DNA of 64,000 nt from Porphyra umbilicalis (lineage: Eukaryota > Rhodophyta > Bangiophyceae > Bangiales > Bangiaceae): the NCBI GenBank assembly GCA_002049455.2, contig KV918937.1:62001-126000 (forward strand). The letters are read 5' to 3'. Within the stretch, counting starts at the first letter, position 1; each line of letters begins with the position of its first letter. Positions 52,295-63,320 of the stretch are shown here, one piece after another. The notes beneath the pieces were generated by a model. It ran no database searches, was not told the DNA's origin, and was given only the letters and a program-made list of their open reading frames with translations. The position numbers were made by a program, and so were the translations under genes.

Positions 52295-54640
52295 TTGGCG
52301 GACGAGGTGCGCCCCAACGACACGCCGGAGAGAACACGCGCTGGATCAGAATCCACCGTCTCTGTGCCAGTGCTTTGCGGGCGGGCCCGCCCGCCGACCG
52401 CCTCCGCGTCCCCCCCCTCGGCGACACGGCACGAACCGCGAGGTGGCGGCCTCCCCCCCCTTCCCCCCCCTTCCCCTTCCCCCCCCCCCACCCCTTTTCG
52501 CTCCCTTTCTACGCACCCACCCCCAGACGAATCCCCAGCTTTTGAATGGTCCCCCACCCCCCCGCCCGAGCCATTGTCGGCACCGGCGCCGATGCCACCG
52601 ACAGCCCACCGTCGCGTCGGCAGCGCGGCCGCCGCGGCCACCGGTCGGCGTCGCGCGACGCTGCTGTCGCAGCCGCCTACCACGTTTCCAGCGCCGCCGC
52701 CGCCGCCGCGGACGCCGCTGCCGCCGCCGCCGCCGACGCCCCCCCGCCGCCGCCGCCGCGGCGTCCGACGCCATCCCCGCCGCCGCCACCGCCCCGCCGC
52801 CATCGCCGCCAGCCGCCCGCGCGCCGTCACAGACACGCCGCTGCCGCCACCGCCGACGTCGCGGGCGGTCGGCGGGCGGGGGCGGCGCGCCTCTGCCCAT
52901 CGGGGGCGGCCGAGACGCTGCGGCATCGGCCGCCCCGATGGCTCCTCTGCCCGCGGCGGCCGCCGCCGCGGCCGCCACCGGCGCCGCGGCAGGCGGTGCC
53001 ACCCCCCCCACCGCCCCCCCCTCCGGGGGTGCCTGAAGCTCCCCCCTCTCGTCGCCGCCGCGTCGACAACCGCCGGGCGGCCGCCCGCGGCGGTGTCGAC
53101 GGGGCCATGGGGGTCGGCGGACGGCGGCAGACCGCCGCCCGCCGCCGCCGCCACCACCACCGCCGCCGCCTCCGCCCCGACGCCGCCCACGTCAGCAAGG
53201 CCAACTTCGACGGCGCGGCCGCGCAGCGGCAGTACGCCGCCACCGCGGCCGCCGTCGCGGCGCGGCAGGTTGAGGCCCCGCCCGTCGCGGGGGCGCCCCC
53301 CAATACGGCCGCCCCGCCGAAGCCGCGTCGCCTGGTTTCCGGCCGACGCGGAGCCGGATTTTGGGGCGGCGGTGGTGGCGGCCGGCACCGCCGCCGCCGC
53401 CGCCGCCGTGCGCCACGGCACCGGCGACGGCGGCGGGGGTGTGGTCGGCGGCGACGGCGGCAACGGCGGCGATGGGGGCGGCGGGGCTCCCCCCCCCCCC
53501 CCCCCGGCGGCGGCGTGGGTGGCCTTTACGACCGCAGCGCCCGCGGCCAAGCGGATCCGCGCGGCGCCCCTCAGCACCGCCCTCGTCCTCGAGCGCGACT
53601 GCGCTATCCGCGACGCGGAGCGGTCGGCGGGCGGGCGTAAGACGGCCACCGCCTGGGCGGCCCTGTGGCGCGAGACGTGGGGCATCGACGACCCCGACGG
53701 GCCGCCGTCGACGTCGAAGAAAGCCGCCCCGGCCGCCGCGGAGGTCGGCGTTGGGCACCACCAGACGCCCTCCCAAGCGTCTGGCCGGCGGGGCGTGCCG
53801 GCGGCGCCGCCCGTCGGCGCCCTCTCCGCCGCGCGGTCGCCGCCGCGGCGGCGGACGGAGGAGGGCGTCGGCCCGCCGCGGCGGGTGGGGGGGGGGGGGG
53901 GGTGGGGGGGCGGGGGGGGGGGTGCGGGGGCGACGGCTGCACCCGCCGGTGCGCGCCACGGCGGCGACACGTCGTCTGCGTCGGATGCGTGCTGGTCGAC
54001 GAGCGGCTGCGCGGGGGACGAGGAGGCGTCGGATGGCGGAAGGGTGGGGGGGGACCTCGGCGCCGCCCTCGGCTTGTCGTCGCTGCGAGCGGTGGCGGCG
54101 GGGGTCGCGGTGGTCGGCGGCGGTGCCGGCGCGCCGGCTGTAGGCCCGTCACCGTCGTTGCGTGGCGCCGCCACTTCTGCCGCTGCCGCCGTTGCAGCTG
54201 CCGCTGCAACCGCCGCCGCCCCGCCTTCCGCTGCCGACGCACCTGCCGCCGCCGCCCCTGCCGACGCCCTGACCTGCCGTCGTCTGCGGCACCACGTGCG
54301 CACTGACGACGTGCAGGCGCTGACGCGCGTCTCGAAGGCGGCAACGCGAGCGCCGAGTCGGACGCCGACGCGCACGGGCCCGGGGTGGGCGCCTTCCAGG
54401 CCGACCGGCCGCCCGCGGGGGGGGCAGCACCGGCGCCAACGGCGGGCGTGGCGGCCGCAGCCGCTTTCCCGACCGCCGCCGCCGCTGCCGCTGCCGCCCC
54501 TACTTGCTGTCGTATCCCCCGTGGGAGAAGGCACTACGACGCTTCGCGGCATTGCCGCGGCGGAGGCCACGGTGCGGCTGCCACTCCTCCCAGCCGGCTG
54601 CTTGCCACGACCATCGTGGGAGGCGGTGCGGTCGTGTGAG
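52295..54640 (+). CDS. Low-complexity protein, unrecognised (tentative)
   Basis: A long open plus-strand tract is interrupted only by a probable frame change near 53290. Protein-like islands are VSKANFDGAAAQRQYAATAAAVAARQ (53186-53265); AWFPADAEPDFGAAVVAAG (from about 53331); and AAWVAFTTAAPAAKRI with STALVLERDCAIRDAERS and TAWAALWRETWGIDDPDG (53508-53706). Between them is Pro/Ala/Gly/Arg filler with G runs (53888-53930). I do not recognise a family, and no membrane segment or zinc motif is visible. Where coding ends is unclear; the frame stays open to 55156, but the last 500 bases look non-coding. The start is also uncertain. Confidence 0.35.
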
Positions 54641-56168
54641 GGGGGGCGGGGTGGCGGTCGGCGAGACGCGCTGACGGTCTGGACGGCTGGTGCGCTCCGC
54701 ATGACCGACTGCTTGGCCAAGCTCTTCGTGCGAGTGTACGGGCGGTCTGAGCAAGACGTGCATCTCTGCTCCAGTGATCGGGCGGCGGGCGGTGCCCGCG
54801 TTCGCAGCCCATGTATGCCACCGATTCTTTTCGCCGCCGTCAGCGACGGGCCCGTCGGCCACAGCCGCGACGGGCGAGGCCAGGCCGGATGGGGGCCTCG
54901 CGAAGAGTCAGCCGTTCTCCCGAGAGGCGCGCCAAGCAGTGCGATAGCGGTGGTGGCCCGACCGCAGCTGCTCGATGCGCCGGTGATCCCGCCGTGGTCG
55001 TCACGTGGGAGCGCATGCCTGGCGGGGGGGGACGTTTGTAGTGGGTCGGGGGGGTGCCCCACGAGAACGGGGCGGGTGGGGGAGCCGCCGCCTCGCGTGG
55101 ATAGCGGCGCGGCCGCACGTGACGGGGGCGGCGCAGCGGCCGGGGTTTGGTCCTAGTACATTTGGCTGGCCGGATGCTCTGCTTTGGAACAGCTGCTGCG
55201 CACGTGCGCGGTGTCTGTCGTGCTGTTGCTACTGGCTTCTATTTTATTTTTTTGGTGGCGCTCGCCTGGCCCGACATGCGCGCGGAGAACGCCCTCAGGC
55301 TGTTCTTTGTGCCTTGCGCCTTCTTTGACGGACAATCCGCAAAAAGATAAGTGTCTTGTGTGCTCGTCGTCGAGTCACACAAAAGGGGCAGCGATGATGA
55401 CGCATAAAGACCAACCATCTTACCGACGAACAAAAGGAGCGTTCACATCTCCTCTTCCCGTCGGTGGTCCGACAGGATGCGAGACGTGGATCGCTATTGC
55501 AGCGCTACGCTGGTCGCTGCCCAAGTGGCGCTGACCCGTCTCTGATGCAAGACACGGATCGCTGTTTCAGCGCTGCACTAGCTGCCCAAGTGGCACTGGC
55601 CTGTCTCACGCAAGGGGGGGCAGATTTCTGTTGTTCAGATAGTGCAGCGGCAGCGCACCTGTTGCGCTCCCAGGTTGCAATATATTCACATGTTTTTGTT
55701 TCAAGCAAAGTCTCGGACGGATCCGCTGCTCCAATACCGAGGCACCTGCAGGAGCTCAGATGCCCTTAATAAGTACAAGGCTTCTTCTCGCGCTGCTCTG
55801 CGTTCAGCTGCTGCCAGTCGCCGCCGCAATCTCTGTGACAATCTACGGTGACACTCTCCCCCTCACCCACCGCTCCTCCCGCACACGCCTCTCTCTTCTC
55901 TGTACGGTGTGACCACCCACCAGGCGGCCTGAAGGGGTTTGGGAGTGAGTTGTGTGATGGACCTTCCATGGGACGACTACAACATTGACGGACGCCAGGA
56001 CGCCGTTTCTGACTCTTCCCGTCTCCGCAAGAAGCAGAGAAGAGGCGGCGGCAACCGGGCAACTTCTGCCGCATCAACGACACACTCAACCCCCTCCTTT
56101 TAATCTGGGGGGGGTCAAGGGGGAGCAGCCCCCTGCCCTTAAAGATAGCCACTCTCCCGCTCCGCGTC
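54641..56168. other. Intergenic, no gene seen
   Basis: GC decreases steadily, and 55150-56100 is moderate GC with scattered short frames. Two near copies of a segment of the form GCTG-x-CCCAAGTGGC occur at 55515-55530 and 55578-55594. Confidence 0.4.
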
Positions 56169-59123
56169 TTAGACACCACTCTGTTGTTCGTTCTCGCCAA
56201 CTCCCTGCTCCCCGCGCTCGCCTCCGCCATCCCCTCTACGCCCACCACCACCTCGCTTGTCACCGACGTCGGCGCCCACGCCCGGCGGCGCAGGCACATC
56301 GTCTGTGCGACGATTGCTTCGGTTGGCGGCGGTCGCAGCCTTGTTAGCGCGGATTTTGTCCAGCTCTGGGACAAAGGCAAGCAGCTCGTCCAGCCACAGC
56401 TGCCACGGCACGCGTACAGACGGCTTTTTCTTGCCAGACGCGGTCGTCGTGACCTCCCGCTTGGCCTCCTTGTCCTTCCAGTCGAGGTCCGCCCACGCAA
56501 CGTCCCACAGGCGCAGGAAGTACACGCGTGCCTTCTCCTTGTTGTCGACGCCGGGTTTGCCCATGGCCACTTGGCGTAGCTTGTCGTAAACCCGGTCCTC
56601 CGGCTTACCGTACCCCCCCCAGCGAAAGGAAGACAGCATTATACGCAACGACTCCGCGCTGATGTTCTTTTTCGTCTCGGAGATGACATCGGGGCGGATG
56701 TTGTCCACGTCGGACCAGATGTCCTGCTCCGCGTCGTACTCCTCCATGAGGATGCGCGCGGCGACCATCATCCGCTTCCAGGTAGGGTATTGCTTGTTCG
56801 GGTAGACCTTGTTGACGACTGCCTCCTTCTTGGCGCCGCTGCCTTGACGAACGCTTTTCCGGGGTGAGCGCACCGCGGCGATGCCGCCTCCTCCCCCCTT
56901 AAGAGTAGGGGCAGCCGGCGTGCTTGGTGGTGGCGCGACCTGGCTTTCCGAGGACGGTGTGACCGTCAAGGCGGTCTTGAAGCTCGCCGCCCCAGGGACC
57001 GCAGATGGCGACGACTTGGCGACGCCCAGCAGACCTACAACGGTAGCATCAGGAGCCGCCGAGTCCGGCAGCTCATGGTTGAACTTGGCGTACAGGAGGT
57101 GGATGACGGTGAGCAAGTTGGAGATGAGGAACGGACCCACCTGTCGGATCTCCCCGTTGATGCCCGCCGGCAGCGCGTCACGCAAAACGTCCAGGAACCA
57201 CGGCTCCAGCCCCCTCTTGGTCGCCGGTGGCGAGTGGACCAAGCGACCAGCCGCAAAGCTGATCAAGTAGTACGGCCACACGTCGGCCTTGACGAGGACG
57301 GAGATCAGTTGGTAGCGGGGAGTGGCGTCGAAGACGGCACCCACAAAAGCAAACAGCCGAGCCCATCTGCTTCCCGGAGTCTCGGAGACAGGAGCGATGA
57401 CAGGGATAGCCGGGGGGGTCGCCCAGGCTGCAGCGCCCGCCCCTCCGCCCACAGGCAAATCGCTGCCGGCAGCCGCGTGAAGTGGCGGCGGCGGTGACAG
57501 CGCTGCAGTAGCGTCCGAAGAGGCCCCGTAGCGGGACCAAGGCAGCTCGGATTGGGGGCCACAGCCAGCTTGCGGGTGCCAGGCACTGCCGTCAGGGACC
57601 GCCGGCGGCCCACTAGGTGCGCCGCTCCAGACCGTTTGACCAGCTTTTCGGGCGGCCGCGCTGAGCTCAGCAGCGGCCGCGTCGTCCGCCTCCGACCACT
57701 GTGGGTGCACGGCCGCTGCCTTCTCTTCTTCCGCGGCCAGACGCTCGGCCGCCGCTGTTAGCGCGAGCGCCGCCGCCGCCACCTGCTCGTCGGCGGCCTT
57801 ACGGTCGACGGCGGCCTTGCGCGCGAGCGCCGCCGCCACCTGTTGCTCTTCGGAGGCCTTGCGGTCGATTGCGGCCTCGCGCGCGAGCGCCGCCACCGCC
57901 TCCTGGTCGTCGGCGGCCTTGCGGTCGGCGGCGGCCTCCTGTTCCAGCGCCGCCGCCGCCTCCTGGTCGTCGGCGGCCTTGCGGTCGGCGGCGGCCTTGC
58001 GCGCGAGCGCCGCCGCCGCCTCCTGCTTGTCGGCGGCTTCGCGGTCGGCGGCGGCCTTGTACTCACGCGCCGCCGCCGCCTCCTGGTCGTCGGCGGCCTT
58101 GCGGTCGGCGGCGGCCTTGTACTCACGCGCCGCCGCCGCCTCCTGGTCGTCGGCGGCCTTGCTGTCGGCGGCGGCCTTGCGCACAAGCGCCGCCGCCGCC
58201 TCCTGCTCGTCAGCGGCCTTGCGGTCGGCGGCGGCCTTGTGCTCCAGCGCCGCCGCCGCCTCCTGCTCGTCGGCGGTCTTGCGGTCGGCGGCGGCCTTGT
58301 GCTCCAGCGCCGCCGCCGCCTCCTGCTCGTCAGCGGCCTTGCGGTCGGCGGCGGCCTTGTGCTTCAGCGCCGCCGCCGCCTCCTGGTCGTCGGCGGCCTT
58401 TCTTTCGGCGGCGGCCTTGTGCTCCTGCGCCGCCGCCGCCTCCTGGTCGTCGGCGGTCTTGTTGTCGGCGGCGGCCTCGCGCTCCAGCGCCGCCGTCGCC
58501 TCCTGCTCGTCGGCGGTCTTGCGGTTGGCGGCGGCCTTGCGCTTGAGCGCCGCCGCCGACTCGTGCTTGTCGGTGGGCTTGCGCGCGGCCGCGGCGCCGC
58601 GCACAACCACCTCTGTCGCCTCCTGGTCGTCCGCGGCCTTGCCGCAGGCCGGAGCTTCACGCTCGCGCTTCTTCCCGGCTACGGCCTTGTCGGTGCTCTC
58701 CTTCACGGCGCTTGCTGCTTCGTTGGCGGTTTGGCGGCGCCGCTCCTTCTTCGCTAGCCGTCGCGAGGGCTGCCTGTCGCCCGCGACGGCTAGGAGCTTG
58801 TCTTTTCCAGCGGCCAAGCGTCGCTCGAGGTCGGCGTTGTCCTCCGCAACTGTCGCCTCAGCCGCGGCGATGGCCTTGTGCATGGGGCTGAGGGCAGGCG
58901 CCGAGGGCTGGGAGGCAGCCCGAGTCCCAGCGCTGCTGTTTTGCGGTGAGGCCCGTTCGTTGGCGGTAGCGCCGCCAGGGCGTCCGTTCGACGCCAATTT
59001 GGCCAGCCTGGAGCGCTTGGAGCGCGGAGAGGATGGGACATTGGAAGAACCTGTAGCCGGTGCGCAGTCGCCGGCGTTGTCGACGGTGCGCTTAGTGCGC
59101 GGCTTGCGCTTGTTGCCGCCCAT
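56169..59123 (-). CDS. 984-aa protein with 20-residue helical repeats and a shared C-terminal domain
   Basis: ATG 59123 begins MGGNKRKPRTKRTVD, a basic, probably nuclear leader. Residues about 150-465 are roughly sixteen tandem 20-residue units of the type KAADEQEAAAALEHKAAADR, predicted to form one long charged helix. A proline-rich linker is followed by a domain (about residues 583-688) from SRWARLFAFVGAVFD to FNHELPDSA that aligns with the C-terminus of the C48 protein at 45976-47808. Then come a basic linker and a conserved-looking region, YPNKQYPTWKRMMVAARILM through FRWGGYGKPEDRVYDKLRQV to WQLWLDELLAFVPELDKI, and a Gly/Arg-rich end. No family is recognised and no intron is needed. The pairing of domains suggests a mobile-element or expanded lineage-specific family. 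Confidence 0.65.
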   Translation of the reverse strand: MGGNKRKPRTKRTVDNAGDCAPATGSSNVPSSPRSKRSRLAKLASNGRPGGATANERASPQNSSAGTRAASQPSAPALSPMHKAIAAAEATVAEDNADLERRLAAGKDKLLAVAGDRQPSRRLAKKERRRQTANEAASAVKESTDKAVAGKKREREAPACGKAADDQEATEVVVRGAAAARKPTDKHESAAALKRKAAANRKTADEQEATAALEREAAADNKTADDQEAAAAQEHKAAAERKAADDQEAAAALKHKAAADRKAADEQEAAAALEHKAAADRKTADEQEAAAALEHKAAADRKAADEQEAAAALVRKAAADSKAADDQEAAAAREYKAAADRKAADDQEAAAAREYKAAADREAADKQEAAAALARKAAADRKAADDQEAAAALEQEAAADRKAADDQEAVAALAREAAIDRKASEEQQVAAALARKAAVDRKAADEQVAAAALALTAAAERLAAEEEKAAAVHPQWSEADDAAAAELSAAARKAGQTVWSGAPSGPPAVPDGSAWHPQAGCGPQSELPWSRYGASSDATAALSPPPPLHAAAGSDLPVGGGAGAAAWATPPAIPVIAPVSETPGSRWARLFAFVGAVFDATPRYQLISVLVKADVWPYYLISFAAGRLVHSPPATKRGLEPWFLDVLRDALPAGINGEIRQVGPFLISNLLTVIHLLYAKFNHELPDSAAPDATVVGLLGVAKSSPSAVPGAASFKTALTVTPSSESQVAPPPSTPAAPTLKGGGGGIAAVRSPRKSVRQGSGAKKEAVVNKVYPNKQYPTWKRMMVAARILMEEYDAEQDIWSDVDNIRPDVISETKKNISAESLRIMLSSFRWGGYGKPEDRVYDKLRQVAMGKPGVDNKEKARVYFLRLWDVAWADLDWKDKEAKREVTTTASGKKKPSVRVPWQLWLDELLAFVPELDKIRANKAATAANRSNRRTDDVPAPPGVGADVGDKRGGGGRRGDGGGERGEQGVGENEQQSGV
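57721..58680. repeat. 60-bp coding minisatellite, about sixteen units
   Basis: The period is exactly 60 bp, unit TCCTGCTCGTCGGCGGCCTTGCGGTCGGCGG followed by CGGCCTTGTGCTCCAGCGCCGCCGCCGCC, with no length drift through the core (57841-58560) and degenerate ends. Stop-free frames run through it on the plus strand as well, an effect of the unit composition. Confidence 0.95.
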
Positions 59124-60780
59124 CTACGAAGAAAAGGCCAATGCAGTCGCACAATCGGTGTTGCACACGAAAAAACAGCAAAAAGAAAGGGAATTTCAAC
59201 GTTAGGCTACAGTGCTCCGCGTACCTTGACGCCGATCAAGAGTATGCCTCTGCCCCTCGTGTACCAAACCAGACAATACCACCAACACGCGAATAACCAA
59301 GTCACAAGATCGAGGTACATCCGTACCGCTGGTAAAGAGAACCACGCAGCCCGGCATGTAGCCAGAGCGTGGCAATAGAGCAGCGACCAGCTCTGCCCCA
59401 CTGCGAGTAGTGACGGCAGCCGACCTTGGCACTGCGCCCAGCGCACCAACACGGGCAGAGGTCCAGCGCAACTGTGAAGGATGCACAGACACTGACAGCA
59501 ACAAAGACAGACGCGATTGCCTCCCAGACGCGAACGGAGGTCGATGCGTGCGAGATGAATGCGCCATGCCTTGTCGGGTGTGTGGCCAACTTCGTGACAG
59601 CATGCGGTGCGCAATCGAATCGTTACCATGTGATCGGGCTCCCAATGTTTGTAATGATGACGACACCTGACGTAGAGACATCTGTCAAATGATGCGGCTA
59701 GATTTAGTCGAAGTTGCACGACATATAATGATCTAGTTACTGGATGATATTGCTGCTTACCATATCAGAAAATTACCGTCTCTCACATTTTGACTCTTAG
59801 CTCGGGTCGTATCTGACGCAGGGGCCAACTTATTCGACCGTCACGTGCACCGTGAACAATGAAACTTGCGTGTGCATTTGGTAAGGATGGGGCGGCTGTG
59901 GACGGCGCCATGTGGACACATCGGTGCGGCCACCCGCGACGCTGGGGCGGATCGGGGGGTCATCGGAAGTGGCGGACCGCGGCGTGCCGGGTCTGGGCGG
60001 GGAACGTCGCCGCCGCCGCCTCGACAGCGGGCACGCGTCTCTGTGTGGGGTGGAATGGTCGGTGGCAGTGCCCTCTGTGGCGCGAGCGGGCTGGATATGA
60101 AGGCGGCCGTGGCAGCGCCGGAACGGTCCGGCGGACAGCCGCGAGCCATAGCCACATTAGCCACCAGGTGGAGCGGTCGGCTGCAGCCTGGCGGCTGCCG
60201 TGGTCCGCGAACCTCGCTGGCGCACCCTCGCTGCTGCCGCCACCGCCGCTGTCAATGCACACTGTCGACCATTCCGCTCTGCACGGACACCTCGACGACT
60301 GGCGGCTGCTCGGCGAATGCGACCGGCCGGTGGCGTGGGGCGGCTGTCGCGTGGGGCCACCGTTTTCATCCGACGCCTTTCGTGCAATTTTGTGTAGTAG
60401 GCTGGTGGGGGGCGGCACGGGTGCGGCGGCTGCGGTGTGGCGTCCGCCGGCAGCGCGAATCGCCCACCTGAGTGGTGTATGTGCCTCTTACGAAGTATTG
60501 GCGGGTTGCTTCGTTGGGTGTGGTTGGGCGCAGGGCCGGGCTGAGGGCGGTGTGCCTCCATGCCGCCCGTTTGCAGGCGACGGGTGGCAGCTGCGTCTGC
60601 GGCTGCGCTGGCCGCCTGTGCTTGCTTTTGTGGCCCATGTTTGTTCTGCGGGCCGCTCGAGCGCTGAGCGCGTGTCGGACGGACGCCTAGAATCGAGTTG
60701 GTGCTCAGGAAGCTCTTTTCATGCCCCGCAGAGTTGCGATTCATCACTCACAAGTAAATGAGCCCGTCTGTTCTTTGTAT
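59124..60780. other. No gene firmly supported
   Basis: 59690-59830 is AT-rich. A plus-strand frame from 59859 to 60761 (300 codons, Trp- and Cys-rich) has no recognisable domain and overlaps long antisense frames, so I do not call it a gene. Confidence 0.35.
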
Positions 60781-61755
60781 CTACGATCCACGCGACATGA
60801 CAGAGCAAAACGTGTGCATCTTGTTATATCCAAACCGCTGTCCTCGCCCAGCCCGCTTCACGCGCTCCACGCGAAGCTGGTCACGGAGTGCTGCCCACCC
60901 ACCGGCTCTGCTCGCTGCCTTGACAATTGCTCGGCGCTTGGCGAGCATGGAAGAAGATGCCCGTCCAAAATGCTGCTTCTTGTCCAGCTCGCGTCGTTCA
61001 GGCTGGCCCTGTTGAAGCTTTTTGAGCGCGATGGTGGAACCAACACCTTCTTCCCAAGACCGCTCGACGACATCCATCATGAGCTCCCAGTCACGGGGAA
61101 GCCGCTCCATTGCAATTGGCTTAACACCGATCTGCAGGGCAGCGGATGAGCTCTGCTTACGAGGATGAACGCTGCAAGTGCACGAAGAACAACCGCTAGC
61201 ACTGGTGACCATAGACGGTGGCAAGTTCCCTGCGGGCAGCGCGCTTGACCGCATCGGCTGGGACCTTGCCGCCTCGAGAATCGGTTGCCCAAAAGAAGCA
61301 CTGGCAAGAACCGAGGCCGACTGAACGAACTGGGCGGCCAAACCCACGGAGGCAGCGCCTCGGCGATGGGCTGCTTTGATGTTCTTGAGCCGAGCCTCGA
61401 TGGAGTTGCAAAGCGCGCGGACCGGCGCAGATATTTGTTGCTGCCGTCGACCAGCCACGAGAGCGTGCGCGAGACGCAAATGACCGTCAATGTTGTCAGG
61501 AAGAGGACGCGGTACAAAAGCACGGTTCAACGGGTTCACGGCAGCAGCAATCCCCACGACGAGCTTGTCTTGGGTTGGATGAGCCATCAGACGACGCGGA
61601 ATTCTGACTTGCTCACGACAGAGACTGCTCGTGACACGTCCGAGGTTGGCGAGGCAACGCAAGATGCCGGTCCCGTCCTGCGGGCCAAGGAAACCCCCGA
61701 TAAGGGACGAGTTTTGCTTCCATATGGTCCGAGCCGTTATGGTCAGAAACCGCAT
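60781..61755 (-). CDS. Possible Crypton-like protein, C-terminal part (GCR1_C-like)
   Basis: ATG 61755 gives 324 aa with no low-complexity filler and lower-GC codon use than the housekeeping genes. The last third contains LPRDWELMMDVVERSWEEGVGS, then ALKKLQQG, and KRRAIVKAASRAGGW. This order resembles the GCR1_C DNA-binding domain (a W-x(n)-W-x-E-G core followed by a basic K/R-R-x-x-I helix) that follows the tyrosine recombinase in many Crypton transposons. The N-terminal two thirds (PTQDKLVVGIAAAVNPLNRAF and onward) are unassigned, and no recombinase catalytic residues were identified. The family link is inference only; it could be an unrelated lineage-specific gene. Confidence 0.4.
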   Translation of the reverse strand: MRFLTITARTIWKQNSSLIGGFLGPQDGTGILRCLANLGRVTSSLCREQVRIPRRLMAHPTQDKLVVGIAAAVNPLNRAFVPRPLPDNIDGHLRLAHALVAGRRQQQISAPVRALCNSIEARLKNIKAAHRRGAASVGLAAQFVQSASVLASASFGQPILEAARSQPMRSSALPAGNLPPSMVTSASGCSSCTCSVHPRKQSSSAALQIGVKPIAMERLPRDWELMMDVVERSWEEGVGSTIALKKLQQGQPERRELDKKQHFGRASSSMLAKRRAIVKAASRAGGWAALRDQLRVERVKRAGRGQRFGYNKMHTFCSVMSRGS

Positions 61756-63320
61756 GTGGACGGGCGTCGCAATTGTGGCCCACTGATGTCAGATTGCACG
61801 CCTGTCGTGATTATCGAGGGAGAGAAATACATCGCCTTTTCAATCTCTTAAGCAAATTGAGAATCCGGTACGGGATAACGCCATCCCGTCACCGAATTGC
61901 AGACGTAATCGGGTAGGTAATTGTATTTGTCTGGGCGTATCTTGTCTGTCGCGCACAACGCGTCCCGACGGCCAATCGGATCAGCGCAGCAACAGCCCGC
62001 TGAGAGTGGCTGATCCGGTGGCCCGATCCAGTCCCTGGTTTGTCGGCCCGGTGGGCCAGGCTGCCGCAGTCGACGCTTGTCGAACGCCAATCCGAGCTCC
62101 TGACGCGCCCACCTTTGGAGTCAGCCGCCCCAACTCGTGTCTCATCATCGTTTTTGTTTTTCTCTGCTTACATACACACACTGTGCCTCACTGTCCGGCC
62201 CCCTGAAGTGTACTGGAGATTGATTCTCTACGACGTGAACAGCCTGGTCGTCAGCAGCCGCGGGGACTCGTCTTTGCGACCAGTCGCTTTCGAGGAGCTG
62301 TACATATTTTGGTTTTTCTATCGTGGCGCACTCTCCTCATACCTCATGGTCTCGTCCCTGCTGACCAATCCTGCCCCACAGGCGTCCCCTCCATTTGATG
62401 TATCTGCGCCCCGTGATGGCAACGCAGTCGAGAAGGCGGACGAATCGGCGCGGACTGCTCCATCCGTGTTGCGCGTTGTGAGCGGATACGCTGTACGGGC
62501 CCATCCTCCGCAATCATGTAGTGCGCTTTTGGCAGCTTGTACGCGACGAGGTGCCGGGGCCCTGCTCAGAGAACAAGGGGAAGCAACCGATTCTTGCTTA
62601 TGACGCTGTTCCTCGAAGTCATCCCTGCTACTTGTAGTCCTGTTTTTCATCTGCGTGCGCGACTTGGCTGTTGAAGAGCTGGCTCACACTAAGTATGTGC
62701 TATCGTTCTTGTTGCTTTGTCAGTGGAGATTTTTTTCTTCGTGCGCTGTGAGCTTGTGCCTGGTCTTATGCTGATCAGACATGGGATGCGGTATTTTCTT
62801 CGAGCTTCGCTGCTGTCAACAGGGCCTCCTTGCAACCCGGCAACAGGGCGTCCGTGCAACCCGACGTACGACAGGGGTACCGCATTCTTATCCAACGAAA
62901 GAGACGTTTTAACATGGTGATGCAACGTTCGAGAAGGCCCCAACGCATTGATGTTGCGAAGTTCTTTGGAGCTGGCGATTCTCGAGCCACGTTGTTCGTC
63001 AATGCCACAGACAGGCGGGAAGAGTACATCGCTTGTTTTTCCGTACGTAAACGATATTCGAGTACAACACAAAAGATCCAGTCACAAGGTTCGTAAATAC
63101 ATACGACAGCAAAGCGAAACCTCGTAGGTCATTCGCCAAGATTTTCGAAGAGGCTGCATGCGGATAATTTGTCAGCTCGCGCACGAATCACGTTCCCACG
63201 TCATGGTGCGAGGTGTCTTGATTATGGCGATCATATCCTCTCGCTGCGGCGTGCACTCTCGCTGCACGCACGCTCTCATCTGGCAGGCAGGCCCGCGCTT
63301 CGACATCGGCTGTGAGCAGA
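61756..63320. other. Moderate-GC intergenic stretch, no gene seen
   Basis: Short frames on both strands, none with a domain. A short local duplication (caacagggcctccttgcaacccg / caacagggcgtccgtgcaacccg) sits at about 62817-62862. Confidence 0.4.

Noticed and set aside
51778-55062. 1094-codon minus-strand frame ending in the helicase exon
   Set aside because: Only the last part from the ATG at 52203 matches PIF1; the rest is G/C-rich antisense to the plus-strand frame.
57817-59205. 462-codon plus-strand frame rich in Ala/Ser across the 60-bp repeats
   Set aside because: It is stop-free because of the repeat composition. The minus-strand frame has a proper ATG, unique domains beyond the repeat and a match to the C48 protein. 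Kept only as a note about antisense openness.
59859-60761. 300-codon plus-strand frame rich in Trp and Cys
   Set aside because: No domain, no conserved pattern, and equally long overlapping frames on the other strand.
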